Source: Pseudoalteromonas sp. OOF1S-7
GTDB lineage: Bacteria; Pseudomonadota; Gammaproteobacteria; Enterobacterales; Alteromonadaceae
DNA: 64,000 bases
Assembly (NCBI RefSeq): GCF_022347765.1
Contig: NZ_JAKRFZ010000008.1
Coordinates: 124,001 to 188,000 of the forward strand
Direction: 5' to 3'
Shown here: in pieces, positions 23,627 to 31,072 of the stretch
Position numbering within the stretch: the first letter of the stretch is position 1
Layout of the letters: each line of letters starts with the position of its first letter
Notes under the pieces: model-generated
Told to the model about the DNA's origin: nothing
The model's input: only the letters and a program-made list of their open reading frames with translations
Databases searched by the model: none
Made by a program: the position numbers and the translations under genes

Positions 23627-23821
23627 TTAGCACCCAATTTCCATGGTCATAGGGCAGTTACCAATAGAATCTTCCCAGCAGATGCGGTTTTCTGTTGGTG
23701 CACAGTTGTTGAAGTAGCTTTTTGGACGCCCACCAGCGACTTGCGGCGTTGCGTGCAATGCCAGGGTTGCGTTGTCTGTGCTCAGTTTTTTGATGTTCTT
23801 TTTGTTCAGGTTAAGTTTCAT
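23627..23821 (-). CDS. Small double-glycine peptide with Cys-periodic core, RiPP precursor-like
   Basis: 64 residues, well translated (AAAGGA 8 nt before the ATG). The N-terminal 31 residues form a basic leader with the motif KLNLNKKNIKKLS and a terminal TPQVAGG, a double-glycine cleavage site. The 33-residue remainder is Arg plus four tandem octads: PKSYFNNC, APTENRIC, WEDSIGNC and PMTMEIGC. Cys therefore recurs at exactly every eighth residue and each octad has one Ser or Thr at position 3 or 4. This looks like a ribosomally made, post-translationally modified peptide precursor, and similar leaders occur in Alteromonadales and Bacteroidota. No modifying enzyme, C39 peptidase or immunity gene is near; msrAB is convergent 36 bp away. 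Confidence 0.7.
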   Translation of the reverse strand: MKLNLNKKNIKKLSTDNATLALHATPQVAGGRPKSYFNNCAPTENRICWEDSIGNCPMTMEIGC

Positions 23822-23849
23822 TTTGATATTCCTTTGTTGAGTTTGTCAT

Positions 23850-23932
23850 GTTCATATTATGAACAGTTACACTTTAGTGTATTGAGTGAATTGTTGTAAA
23901 ATTGTTTACGTGTCATTTGTTGTAAACAAATG
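23850..23932 (-). promoter_or_regulatory. Two palindromes upstream of the small peptide gene
   Basis: GTTCATATTATGAAC (23850-23864) is a perfect palindrome around one base, and CATTTGT (23914-23920) pairs with ACAAATG (23926-23932). Both lie 30-110 bp upstream of the peptide start and could bind a dimeric regulator. The regulator is unknown. Confidence 0.35.
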
Positions 23933-24018
23933 TGTCACAAAATATTGTGTTACAGACTGACGAGAGTGAAAAATTGCACCTATACTGATAGATATTCACC
24001 CTCTGGCAGGTGCTCATT

Positions 24019-24945
24019 ATGGTCTTTCGCGTACTCTGTGTTTGGATCTTATTGCTGTCACAGCCACTGCGAGCTATGCAGCCTATTCAAATCCTTTACA
24101 ACGACTGGACCAGTCAGCAAGTGCTTTCCCACATAGTTGCGAATATCTTTACAGAGCTGGGTTATCAGACCGAGTTTATCGAGGCCAAAACAGACGGCCA
24201 GTGGTTTTTACTCAAAGCTGGCATGGCAGATGTGCAAGTAGAAGTCTGGGAAGGCACCATGGCAGACAAGTACACGCAACTGATGCAAAGTCAGGTGATT
24301 GTTGACCTTGGTGATTACGGATTGAAAACCCGCGAAGATTGGTGGTATCCGCTGTATGTTAAACAACATTGCCCTGGGCTACCTCACTGGCAGGCATTGC
24401 TCCAGTGTGCCAGTGTCTTTTCAAGACCGGGTTCACAAGGGAAAGGGGTGTATATAGCAGGCCCCTGGGAAAAGCCTGATCGTGCCAGGATCAGAGCGTT
24501 GCAGCTGCCCTTTGTTGTTGAGCAGGTTGAAAGCGGGGAGGCGTTATGGAAAAAGCTGGCGATAGCACACAAAATCAAGCAACCGATCCTGATGTTTAAC
24601 TGGACACCCAATTGGGTTGGAGCAGTGTACCCAGGTGAATTTGTTGAGTTTCCAGACTTTGATGTAAAGTGCGAAACGGATCCCGGCTGGGGCGTCAATC
24701 CCAAGTTTCTGTTTGATTGCGGTAACCCCAAATCAGGCTGGTTAAAGAAAGTCGTCAGCACTGAGTTTTTTGAACAGCACGCTTGTCTGGCCCAGGGCCT
24801 GCGCCAGTTTGATGTCGACAGTGCAACACTAGAACAGTTGGCGGCCATGGTTAATTTGGAAAATTTCACGCCGGCACTGGTGGCCAAGCACTGGCTGGAA
24901 AATAATCAGACGCATTGGCGAAAGTGGTTTGTTAGTTGCATTTAA
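24019..24945 (+). CDS. Betaine/choline-type ABC substrate-binding protein (OpuAC-like), solitary
   Basis: 308 residues from ATG 24019, with AGG 8 nt upstream; a GTG three codons earlier is less likely. A Sec signal peptide (VFRVLCVWILLLSQPLRA) precedes a type II binding-protein fold. IQILYNDWTSQQVLSHIVAN, the many tryptophans (EVWEGTMADKY, REDWWYPLYV, FNWTPNWVGAVYP) and the late PGWGVNPKFLFDCGNPKSGW match OpuAC/ProX/ChoX-like proteins, which cage quaternary ammonium groups with aromatic residues. No permease or ATPase gene adjoins it. A chemoreceptor gene starts 98 bp downstream on the same strand, so it may serve as a ligand-presenting protein for taxis. That is inference. Confidence 0.8.
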   Translation: MVFRVLCVWILLLSQPLRAMQPIQILYNDWTSQQVLSHIVANIFTELGYQTEFIEAKTDGQWFLLKAGMADVQVEVWEGTMADKYTQLMQSQVIVDLGDYGLKTREDWWYPLYVKQHCPGLPHWQALLQCASVFSRPGSQGKGVYIAGPWEKPDRARIRALQLPFVVEQVESGEALWKKLAIAHKIKQPILMFNWTPNWVGAVYPGEFVEFPDFDVKCETDPGWGVNPKFLFDCGNPKSGWLKKVVSTEFFEQHACLAQGLRQFDVDSATLEQLAAMVNLENFTPALVAKHWLENNQTHWRKWFVSCI

Positions 24946-25043
24946 TAACCCTGCATAAGTAAAAAAAACAACATGATTGCTGAGCTTGAGCTAAGCTTTG
25001 AGTACCTGCCAATTTTATAAGTCAGGATGACGCTGGAGGTGCT

Positions 25044-27347
25044 GTGAGCATCAAATTAAAACTTATTGTTAGCGTCTCTACTCTGGTAACTATTGCGCTG
25101 ATTATTTTGTCCTTTAGTGTGGGCATTGTAACGCAAAAAGACGTGGTCAGTACCCTGACCATGCAGATCCAGCATCGCCTGGTGGGGCTCAGAGACGCAA
25201 AGAAAGAGCAACTGACGGCGTATTTTGACTTCATCAATGGTCAGCTACTGACGTTGGCAAAAAGTGAGGCGACCCGTGATGCAGCAGTCCAATTTACCGA
25301 TAGCTTTAAACAAGCAGGCGCGATGCCGGAAGAGGCTGCGCTGAGCCGCTATTATCGTGATGAGTTTGGGCGGGTATTTACGCAAAGAAATGGTAGTCCG
25401 ACCGACACTCGGAACCTGTTGGGGGCATTGGATGCGCCAGCCAGATATTGGCAGGACAAGTACATAGCGCAAAATACTCACCCATTGGGCAGCAAAAATG
25501 CCCTGCGCAGTTTGCAAGATGGTAGCCGCTATGACAGTGCTCATCGTCTTCATCATCCCTTTTTCAACGCTTTTTTAGAGCAATTCGGCTATTACGATAT
25601 TTTTATAGTTGACGCTCAAAGCGGCCATATTGTGTATTCCGTATTCAAGGAACTGGACTTTGCAACGTCTCTGCTGCGAGGCCCATATGCACAAAGTGGA
25701 CTCGGAGAAGTATTCAGGGCCGCCAGAACGCTCTCTTCAGGACAAGTGGCTTTTGTTGATTTCGCCCCTTACTTGCCTTCATACAATGCAGCTGCGTCAT
25801 TTGTCGCGACGCCGATAGTTAATGAGGGAAATACCCTTGCTGTGCTGGTCTTTCAAATGCCAATAGACAGGCTCAATGATATTCTGACTTATCAACAAAA
25901 CTGGCAATCACGAGGCCTCGGAGAGTCGGGCGAAACATATTTAGTAGGCAGTGATTTTAAAATGCGCAGCATGAGTCGCTTTTTACTGGAAGATAAAGCA
26001 GGTTATCTACAGGTACTGGCAAAAGCTAAGGTTGATCCTGAGGTTATTGCTGCGATAGACAGGTTTGATACGTCAGTTGGTTTGCAAAGTGTTCGTACTC
26101 AGGCAGTAGAAGCTGCACTGTCCGGGCAGTCCGGGTTTGCTATCATTGAAGACTATCGCGATGTTGCCGTGGCATCTGCTTACACATCAGTTGAGATTAA
26201 TGGCAAAACCTGGGCGCTATTGAGCGAGCTGGACCAGTCTGAAGCCTTTGCGGATGTGGAAGAAATTACCAACCAGATCACAACCATGGCAACTATCATT
26301 ACAGTCATACTGATAGTCATTGCGCTGTTCTGCGCGTGGATGCTGGGTAATATTATCGCGACGCCTATCCAAAAGATGAGTCGCTTTATCAACCAGGTTG
26401 CCACCTCATTGGATTTAACCCAACGGTTTAATGAATCGAATAGCCAGGACGAAATGGGGCAGGTAGAACGGGCATTGAACTCGATGTTCGAAACTTTTGC
26501 CGATACCTTAAATCAGGTTAACAGCAGTGCTGAAAAATTGTCCTGTCAAATGGCACAGTTACAAGCAAATTTCACTGAGCTGACGAACAAAAGTGACACA
26601 CAAACGGATTTAACTGTACACATTGCTGCTGCAATGGAGCAAATGGCCGCTACCTCAGAGGATGTAGCGAAAAATGCGCAATACACCAGTGAGGCGAGTC
26701 ATGATGCAGTGAGTGCATCAGAGCAAGGTAAAAATAATGTGGCCAAGAATATGCAGTCGTCCCGAAGCCTTGAGCAGGCGATGGATTTGACAATGCAACA
26801 AATGACAACTTTGCAGGAGCAATCTAATAATATCAGTCAGGTACTGGAGGTGATCCAGACAATTGCGGAGCAAACGAATTTACTGGCATTGAATGCTGCG
26901 ATTGAAGCCGCACGTGCAGGTGAACAGGGCAGAGGTTTTTCGGTTGTGGCAGATGAAGTCAGGTCTTTGGCACAGCGAACACAGCAATCGACAGAAGAGA
27001 TCAATCGTATGATACAAGGCCTGCAAAGTGGCTCAGCAAACGCGATGTCAGCGATCCAGGAAGCGCATGCATTAACAGAAAACAACCTATCCTCGACGGA
27101 TTCTACGCGGGACTCTTTACAGCATATTAATGAGCAAATTTGCAAAATCGAGGCCTTCAATGAACAAATGGCTACAGCAGCTACTGAGCAAAGTGCAGTG
27201 GCCAAAGACGTTACCCAACAAATATCAGACATCACTACTCTGGCGCAGGCAAATTGCGCCATTATTACAGAGGTTAACGCAATGGCGTCTGCTGCGGATG
27301 AGGATGCGCACCTGCTCAAGCAGCAGATCAGTAAATTTCTTTTATAA
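25044..27347 (+). CDS. Methyl-accepting chemotaxis protein with large periplasmic sensor
   Basis: 767 residues from a GTG start with GGAGG 4 nt upstream. A membrane segment (about 7-29) is followed by a periplasmic region of about 380 residues, larger than the Tar type and probably a double-CACHE sensor ([19 protein letters not shown] and [20 protein letters not shown] blocks). A second membrane segment ([19 protein letters not shown], about 412-430) leads to a HAMP domain and the long coiled-coil signalling domain. The hairpin tip reads [20 protein letters not shown] followed by [20 protein letters not shown], the conserved CheA/CheW contact. The ligand is unknown; the upstream betaine-type binding protein is a candidate partner. 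It is convergent with a LacI-family gene, only 9 bp apart. Confidence 0.93.
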   Translation: MSIKLKLIVSVSTLVTIALIILSFSVGIVTQKDVVSTLTMQIQHRLVGLRDAKKEQLTAYFDFINGQLLTLAKSEATRDAAVQFTDSFKQAGAMPEEAALSRYYRDEFGRVFTQRNGSPTDTRNLLGALDAPARYWQDKYIAQNTHPLGSKNALRSLQDGSRYDSAHRLHHPFFNAFLEQFGYYDIFIVDAQSGHIVYSVFKELDFATSLLRGPYAQSGLGEVFRAARTLSSGQVAFVDFAPYLPSYNAAASFVATPIVNEGNTLAVLVFQMPIDRLNDILTYQQNWQSRGLGESGETYLVGSDFKMRSMSRFLLEDKAGYLQVLAKAKVDPEVIAAIDRFDTSVGLQSVRTQAVEAALSGQSGFAIIEDYRDVAVASAYTSVEINGKTWALLSELDQSEAFADVEEITNQITTMATIITVILIVIALFCAWMLGNIIATPIQKMSRFINQVATSLDLTQRFNESNSQDEMGQVERALNSMFETFADTLNQVNSSAEKLSCQMAQLQANFTELTNKSDTQTDLTVHIAAAMEQMAATSEDVAKNAQYTSEASHDAVSASEQGKNNVAKNMQSSRSLEQAMDLTMQQMTTLQEQSNNISQVLEVIQTIAEQTNLLALNAAIEAARAGEQGRGFSVVADEVRSLAQRTQQSTEEINRMIQGLQSGSANAMSAIQEAHALTENNLSSTDSTRDSLQHINEQICKIEAFNEQMATAATEQSAVAKDVTQQISDITTLAQANCAIITEVNAMASAADEDAHLLKQQISKFLL

Positions 27348-27356
27348 CTTAGGCCG

Positions 27357-28379
27357 TCACGCGGATCTGCGCATAATCAGTTTAGGCGGTAACAAGGTAT
27401 CTGTTACCGCTTCGCCTCTAATTAAACTTAGCAGGTTGTTGACCAGCATCTGGCCTGCCAGCGTGGTATTTTGTTGTACCGTGGTCAGTGCCGGGGAAAT
27501 AAAGCTCGCAGCGGCGATATTGTCGAAGCCAATAACGGCAACGTCTCCGGGAACTTCTTTACCGGCCTCTTTAAGCGCCTTCAGGGCCCCAATGGCAATC
27601 AGATCACTGGCGGCAAATAGCGCATCAAATTGAATATTGTTTGCAAGTAAAGAGCGAGTGGCATGATAACCCGATTCTTCTGTTGATATCGCATTGGCGA
27701 TTTGGCGCTCAGATAGGCCACAGCCATGCGCCGTCAGCGTATCCCGAAAACCTTTGAAGCGTGCGAAGAACTCCGGGCTGTGATCCGATGCATCGCCGAT
27801 AAAGACATACTGCGAGCGGTTTTGCTGTAACAGGTGTTCAGCAGCCAGCTTGCCGCCGCCGTAGTTATCACAGCTAACCGTCAGGTCTTCGCGTCCGTCC
27901 ACTGTTGCTCCCCAGCAAACAAACTTAGTGTCCTGTGCGAGTAGTTGCTGAAGACGAGACTGATAGTCCATGTAATCACCATAACCAAGCAAAATAATGC
28001 CATCTGCGCGGTGGCTGTCTTCATAATCTGCGCGCCAGTCCTGACTGGTCGACTGAAAGGAAACCAACAGATCATAGCCTTGCTTTGCACAGGCACGGGT
28101 GATGCTTCCCAGCATGTTAAGGAAGAAGGGGTTGATTTGAGACTCGTCCCCGGTCGGGTCTTCAAACAGTAGCAGCGCCAGTGTACTACTTTGCTGGGTA
28201 CGCAGGTTACTGGCATTTTTATCGACTTTATAATTAAGCTGCTTTGCCACTTCCCAGACTCGACGACGGGTCTCTTCATTAACCAGCGGGCTGTTTCTCA
28301 ACGCACGCGACACAGTAGACTGAGACACCCCCGCAAAGTGGGCGATATCAAAAGAAGTGGCTTTACCTTTAGGTTTCAT
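27357..28379 (-). CDS. LacI/GalR family transcriptional regulator (divergent from glk)
   Basis: 340 residues from ATG 28379 (homology starts at MKPKGKATSFDIA; the open frame extends 30 codons upstream). The helix-turn-helix is SFDIAHFAGVSQSTVSRALR at about 8-27, followed by a hinge with ASNLRT and a periplasmic-binding-protein-like sugar domain (LLFEDPTGDESQINPF, CDNYGGGKLAAEHLL, FAASDLIAIGALKAL, VIGFDNIAAASFISPALTTV). It is divergent from glk across a 388-bp region that contains a TGACACCGGTGTCA operator, so it or the second LacI gene is the likely ligand of that site. The effector cannot be told from sequence. Confidence 0.92.
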   Translation of the reverse strand: MKPKGKATSFDIAHFAGVSQSTVSRALRNSPLVNEETRRRVWEVAKQLNYKVDKNASNLRTQQSSTLALLLFEDPTGDESQINPFFLNMLGSITRACAKQGYDLLVSFQSTSQDWRADYEDSHRADGIILLGYGDYMDYQSRLQQLLAQDTKFVCWGATVDGREDLTVSCDNYGGGKLAAEHLLQQNRSQYVFIGDASDHSPEFFARFKGFRDTLTAHGCGLSERQIANAISTEESGYHATRSLLANNIQFDALFAASDLIAIGALKALKEAGKEVPGDVAVIGFDNIAAASFISPALTTVQQNTTLAGQMLVNNLLSLIRGEAVTDTLLPPKLIMRRSA

Positions 28380-28569
28380 AGTGTATTTGTTCTGAGTAAT
28401 AACCTGATTATTGTCAGCGAATGAATAAAATTTGCAAGTCCAATATGTATGTTGCTGCCCTGACAACATACATGACGGACCTCACAGTTAAAATATGGCA
28501 GATACCCAAAAGAGTTGCTGCGAAAATGCGCAGTTAGGAGATGCTGTGAAGATCTAAAGAAAATTTTTA

Positions 28570-28598
28570 TTGCCTCCATCTGACACCGGTGTCATAAT
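28570..28598 (+). promoter_or_regulatory. glk promoter with LacI-type operator in the spacer
   Basis: TTGCCT (28570-28575), a 17-bp spacer and CATAAT (28593-28598) make a credible sigma-70 promoter. The perfect palindrome TGACACCGGTGTCA (28581-28594) fills the spacer and touches the -10 box, so a bound repressor would block polymerase. The same 14 bp occur twice upstream of edd. Confidence 0.7.
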
Positions 28599-28632
28599 GT
28601 CACTGTTTTATCATTTTGTTGTCAAAACGTAT

Positions 28633-28661
28633 TGGCTGTCCCCCCGGGGACAGCATTTTTT
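28633..28661 (+). terminator. Terminator-like hairpin in the glk leader
   Basis: GCTGTCCC pairs with GGGACAGC (about 28635-28654) around a 4-nt CCCG loop and is followed by ATTTTTT. It lies between the operator-bearing promoter and the glk start, so transcripts must read through it; it may be an attenuator or the end of a short RNA. Confidence 0.6.
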
Positions 28662-28767
28662 CAGCTAACACGTGCAAAGTTATATTGCTGAACCTTGGCA
28701 TCATCACCCAAGCCAGTTACCTTGGAAGTTGTGCACTCAGTGCACCCGGATAAAAGAGAAAAACAAC

Positions 28768-29784
28768 ATGAGCCAGACAACACCTCATAGCTCGTATGAC
28801 AAAAACCAGGCTTTTGAGCCCATTGTCGTAGCCGATATTGGCGGCACCAACGCCCGCTTTGCTGTCGTAACCCATTACGATTCGAGCACTAATCAGTTTA
28901 TTATTAGCCATCAGTCTACGTATCCCAGCGCCGAATTCCCCTCTTTTGAAACTGCCATCAGCCGTTACCTGAACGAACTCCCGATAGCCAAGCCAACAAG
29001 GGCATGTTTGGCCGTTGCAGGCCCGGTAAAAGCACAGCAAGTATATCTGACTAATCTTGGCTGGCAGTTCAATAGTCAGGATATTAAACAACAATTCGGT
29101 TTTAATGAACTGGCCGTAATCAATGATTTTGCTGCTTTTGCGTATGCTGCACCTTACCTGGATCCAAAACAAAACATAGAAATTAAATCAGGTCAGGCCC
29201 AGGCGGGTGCCAATATTGCTGTGATGGGGCCGGGTACAGGATTTGGTGCAGCCTGTCTGGCCAGAGACATTAATGGCAGTGCAGTGATGAGCTGTGAAGC
29301 CGGCCATATCAGTCTGGCAGCAGTCACCGAGCTGGATCAGCAATTACTGACTGCACTCAAGCAAGACATAGCACATGTCTCTGTTGAAGAAGTGTTTTCA
29401 GGCCGGGGTTTGGCCCATTTGTACCAGGCTATGGCGAAAGTAAAAGGTCATACAGCAGAAAGATTGAATGCGGCACAGATCAGTGAACGTGCTTCTGAGT
29501 GTGACATTTGTGACGCTACCTTAAATCACTTTTGCGACTGGATTGGTAGCGTGGCGGGCGATCTGTCCTTATCATTTGGTGCCTTAGGTGGTGTGTTTAT
29601 CGGTGGTGGTATATTGCCGCGAATGGCAGAACGCCTCAAGTCGAGTCAGTTTGCCGAACGTTTTGTTACCAAAGGCCCGATGAGCCAGTACGCAGGCCAG
29701 ATCCCAGTCACCTTAGTGGTGCAGGAAAATATTCCTTTGATTGGTGCGGCTGCGTGCTTGCATGAGCGCGCGAGTACCCGATAG
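28768..29784 (+). CDS. glk: Glucokinase
   Basis: 338 residues of the E. coli Glk family (PF02685 type, not ROK). Glucose is phosphorylated to glucose-6-phosphate with ATP in the cytosol. The phosphate-binding VVADIGGTNARFAVV opens the domain, followed by ACLAVAGPV, the catalytic Asp segment LAVINDFAAFAYA, MGPGTGFGAACL, CEAGHISLA and FIGGGILPRM. ATG 28768 is preferred over an open frame 32 codons longer because homology starts here. The second LacI gene starts 14 nt downstream on the same strand. Expression should depend on the operator at 28581 and on read-through of the leader hairpin. Confidence 0.94.
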   Translation: MSQTTPHSSYDKNQAFEPIVVADIGGTNARFAVVTHYDSSTNQFIISHQSTYPSAEFPSFETAISRYLNELPIAKPTRACLAVAGPVKAQQVYLTNLGWQFNSQDIKQQFGFNELAVINDFAAFAYAAPYLDPKQNIEIKSGQAQAGANIAVMGPGTGFGAACLARDINGSAVMSCEAGHISLAAVTELDQQLLTALKQDIAHVSVEEVFSGRGLAHLYQAMAKVKGHTAERLNAAQISERASECDICDATLNHFCDWIGSVAGDLSLSFGALGGVFIGGGILPRMAERLKSSQFAERFVTKGPMSQYAGQIPVTLVVQENIPLIGAAACLHERASTR

Positions 29785-29798
29785 TCAGGACAAGTGTA

Positions 29799-30812
29799 AT
29801 GAAGAAAGTGACCATTAACAGCGTCGCACAGTATGCGGGCGTGTCGAAAAAGACGGTTTCCCGTGTTTTAAATAATGAGCCTAATGTCAGCCCGGCCACC
29901 CGCGAGAAAGTACTCAAGGTATTCAAAGAACTCGATTATCGGCCAAACCCGATTGCCAGGGGACTGGCGCGAAATAAGAGCTTTATTATTGGCTGCCTAT
30001 ATGATAATCCGAGTAAAAGCTATATCACCCGGGTGCAAAGCGGTGCGTTAGAAGCGTGTCATAAATACAATTACAACTTACTGATCCACCCCTGTGAACT
30101 CAGAGGCGAAGCATTGATCGACAACATAGATCAATTACTAACAACGTCTCGCCTTGATGGCCTGGTACTGACACCACCTTTTTCAGATTCACGGGAATTA
30201 ATTGAGTTTCTTAAAAAGAAGAATATCAATTATGCTCTAGTAGCTTCTGCTATTCAGGATGATGAGTCTATTTCTGTGTGCAGTAACGACGAACAGGGCG
30301 CCTATGAACTGACGGAACACCTGATAACACTGGGACATACGGATATCGCATTTATCAAAGGTCACCCGGATCACAGTGCCACTGAAAACCGCTTCAACGG
30401 CTATAAACGGGCGCTTGAACAGCATAAAATACCTTTGCAAGATCGACTCGTTGCCGAGGGTAATTTCAGTTATCACTCAGGTGCAGATAGCGCCAGGGCG
30501 ATATTAGACTTGACCCCGAGGCCGTCTGCTGTGTTTGCATCAAATGACTACATGGCGGCGGCCGTGCTGAAACTGGCGACACAACGCCAGTTGCGAGTAC
30601 CCCAGGACCTTTCAATTGCTGGATTTGATAATGCACCGATCGCCAGACATATCTGGCCGGGTCTGACAACCATTGCGCAGCCAGTGGAAGAGATGACCCG
30701 TCAGGCGGTAGAACAGCTGATTTTACAAATCTCAGAGCCGCAGGAAAAGGTCTTTCAGCGTGTGCTTGAAGCACGATTGATCACCCGTGAGTCAACAGCC
30801 GCAAACCACTAA
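29799..30812 (+). CDS. LacI/GalR family transcriptional regulator (co-transcribed with glk)
   Basis: 337 residues. The helix-turn-helix INSVAQYAGVSKKTVSRVLN is at about 6-25, followed by the hinge RPNPIARGLARN, whose leucine would insert at the central CG of an operator. The effector domain follows (IIGCLYDNPSKSYITRVQSG, EHLITLGHTDIAFIKGHPDH, AVFASNDYMAAAVLKLA, SIAGFDNAPIARHIWPGLTT). It starts 14 nt after glk, so the two are one unit, and edd lies 260 bp downstream behind two operators. It is a strong candidate for the local repressor of glk and edd-eda-gap; the effector may be an Entner-Doudoroff intermediate, but that is inference. Confidence 0.93.
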   Translation: MKKVTINSVAQYAGVSKKTVSRVLNNEPNVSPATREKVLKVFKELDYRPNPIARGLARNKSFIIGCLYDNPSKSYITRVQSGALEACHKYNYNLLIHPCELRGEALIDNIDQLLTTSRLDGLVLTPPFSDSRELIEFLKKKNINYALVASAIQDDESISVCSNDEQGAYELTEHLITLGHTDIAFIKGHPDHSATENRFNGYKRALEQHKIPLQDRLVAEGNFSYHSGADSARAILDLTPRPSAVFASNDYMAAAVLKLATQRQLRVPQDLSIAGFDNAPIARHIWPGLTTIAQPVEEMTRQAVEQLILQISEPQEKVFQRVLEARLITRESTAANH

Positions 30813-30833
30813 ATCCCATTTTTATACTTGCCC

Positions 30834-30866
30834 AAAGCCCGGCCATTATTGGTCGGGCTTTTTTGT
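30834..30866 (+). terminator. Intrinsic terminator after the second LacI gene
   Basis: AAAGCCCGG pairs with TCGGGCTTT across a short ATTATT-containing loop and is followed by a T-run (TTTTTTG). It ends the glk-lacI unit before the edd promoter. Confidence 0.85.
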
Positions 30867-30913
30867 TCATTATTTGGTCATTGATGAAATTTAGACTAAA
30901 TTTGAAGTAAGGG

Positions 30914-30961
30914 TTGACACCGGTGTCAGAAACATGAGTAAATATAGTGACACCGGTGTCA
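30914..30961 (+). promoter_or_regulatory. edd promoter with two LacI-type operators
   Basis: Two identical palindromes TGACACCGGTGTCA lie at 30915-30928 and 30948-30961, 33 bp centre to centre (about three helical turns). The first overlaps a consensus -35 TTGACA (30914-30919). A TAAATA at 30939 is a possible -10 with a long 19-bp spacer. The second operator would cover the start site. This geometry suggests cooperative repression. Confidence 0.7.
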
Positions 30962-31043
30962 GGTTGGGGTGAGAGACAACCTGACAGCGTACCTTTGAAC
31001 GGGTAAATCAAAGCTGCTCAGTACAGGGAGAGCTGTACTGAGC
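30957..31043 (+). promoter_or_regulatory. edd leader with two stem-loops
   Basis: TGTCAGGTTG (30957-30966) pairs with CAACCTGACA (30977-30986), and GCTCAGTACAG (31016-31026) pairs with CTGTACTGAGC (31033-31043) around a GGAGAG loop, then CTTTTCC. The second hairpin is either a weak attenuator or a protein-binding loop; GGA in a loop is the CsrA/RsmA signature. Confidence 0.45.
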
Positions 31044-31072
31044 CTTTTCCTCTAACAACAGAGAGTTGAATT

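Larger units (their letters stand above)
28380..28767. other. Regulatory region between the LacI gene and glk
   Basis: 388 bp without a gene. It holds a LacI-type operator inside a good sigma-70 promoter for glk, an intrinsic terminator downstream of that promoter, and a second small hairpin (GTGCACT/AGTGCAC near 28733-28747) before the glk ribosome site. The open frame running into glk from 28672 has no homology and is probably untranslated leader. Confidence 0.6.

Noticed and set aside
28672..28767. N-terminal extension of glucokinase by 32 residues
   Set aside because: Homology starts at the ATG at 28768 and the extension has no family features; it is probably leader sequence.
30813..31072. 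HexR-type operator before edd
   Set aside because: I looked for the TGTAATTAAATTACA-like site known for HexR in relatives and did not see it here; only LacI-type palindromes are present.
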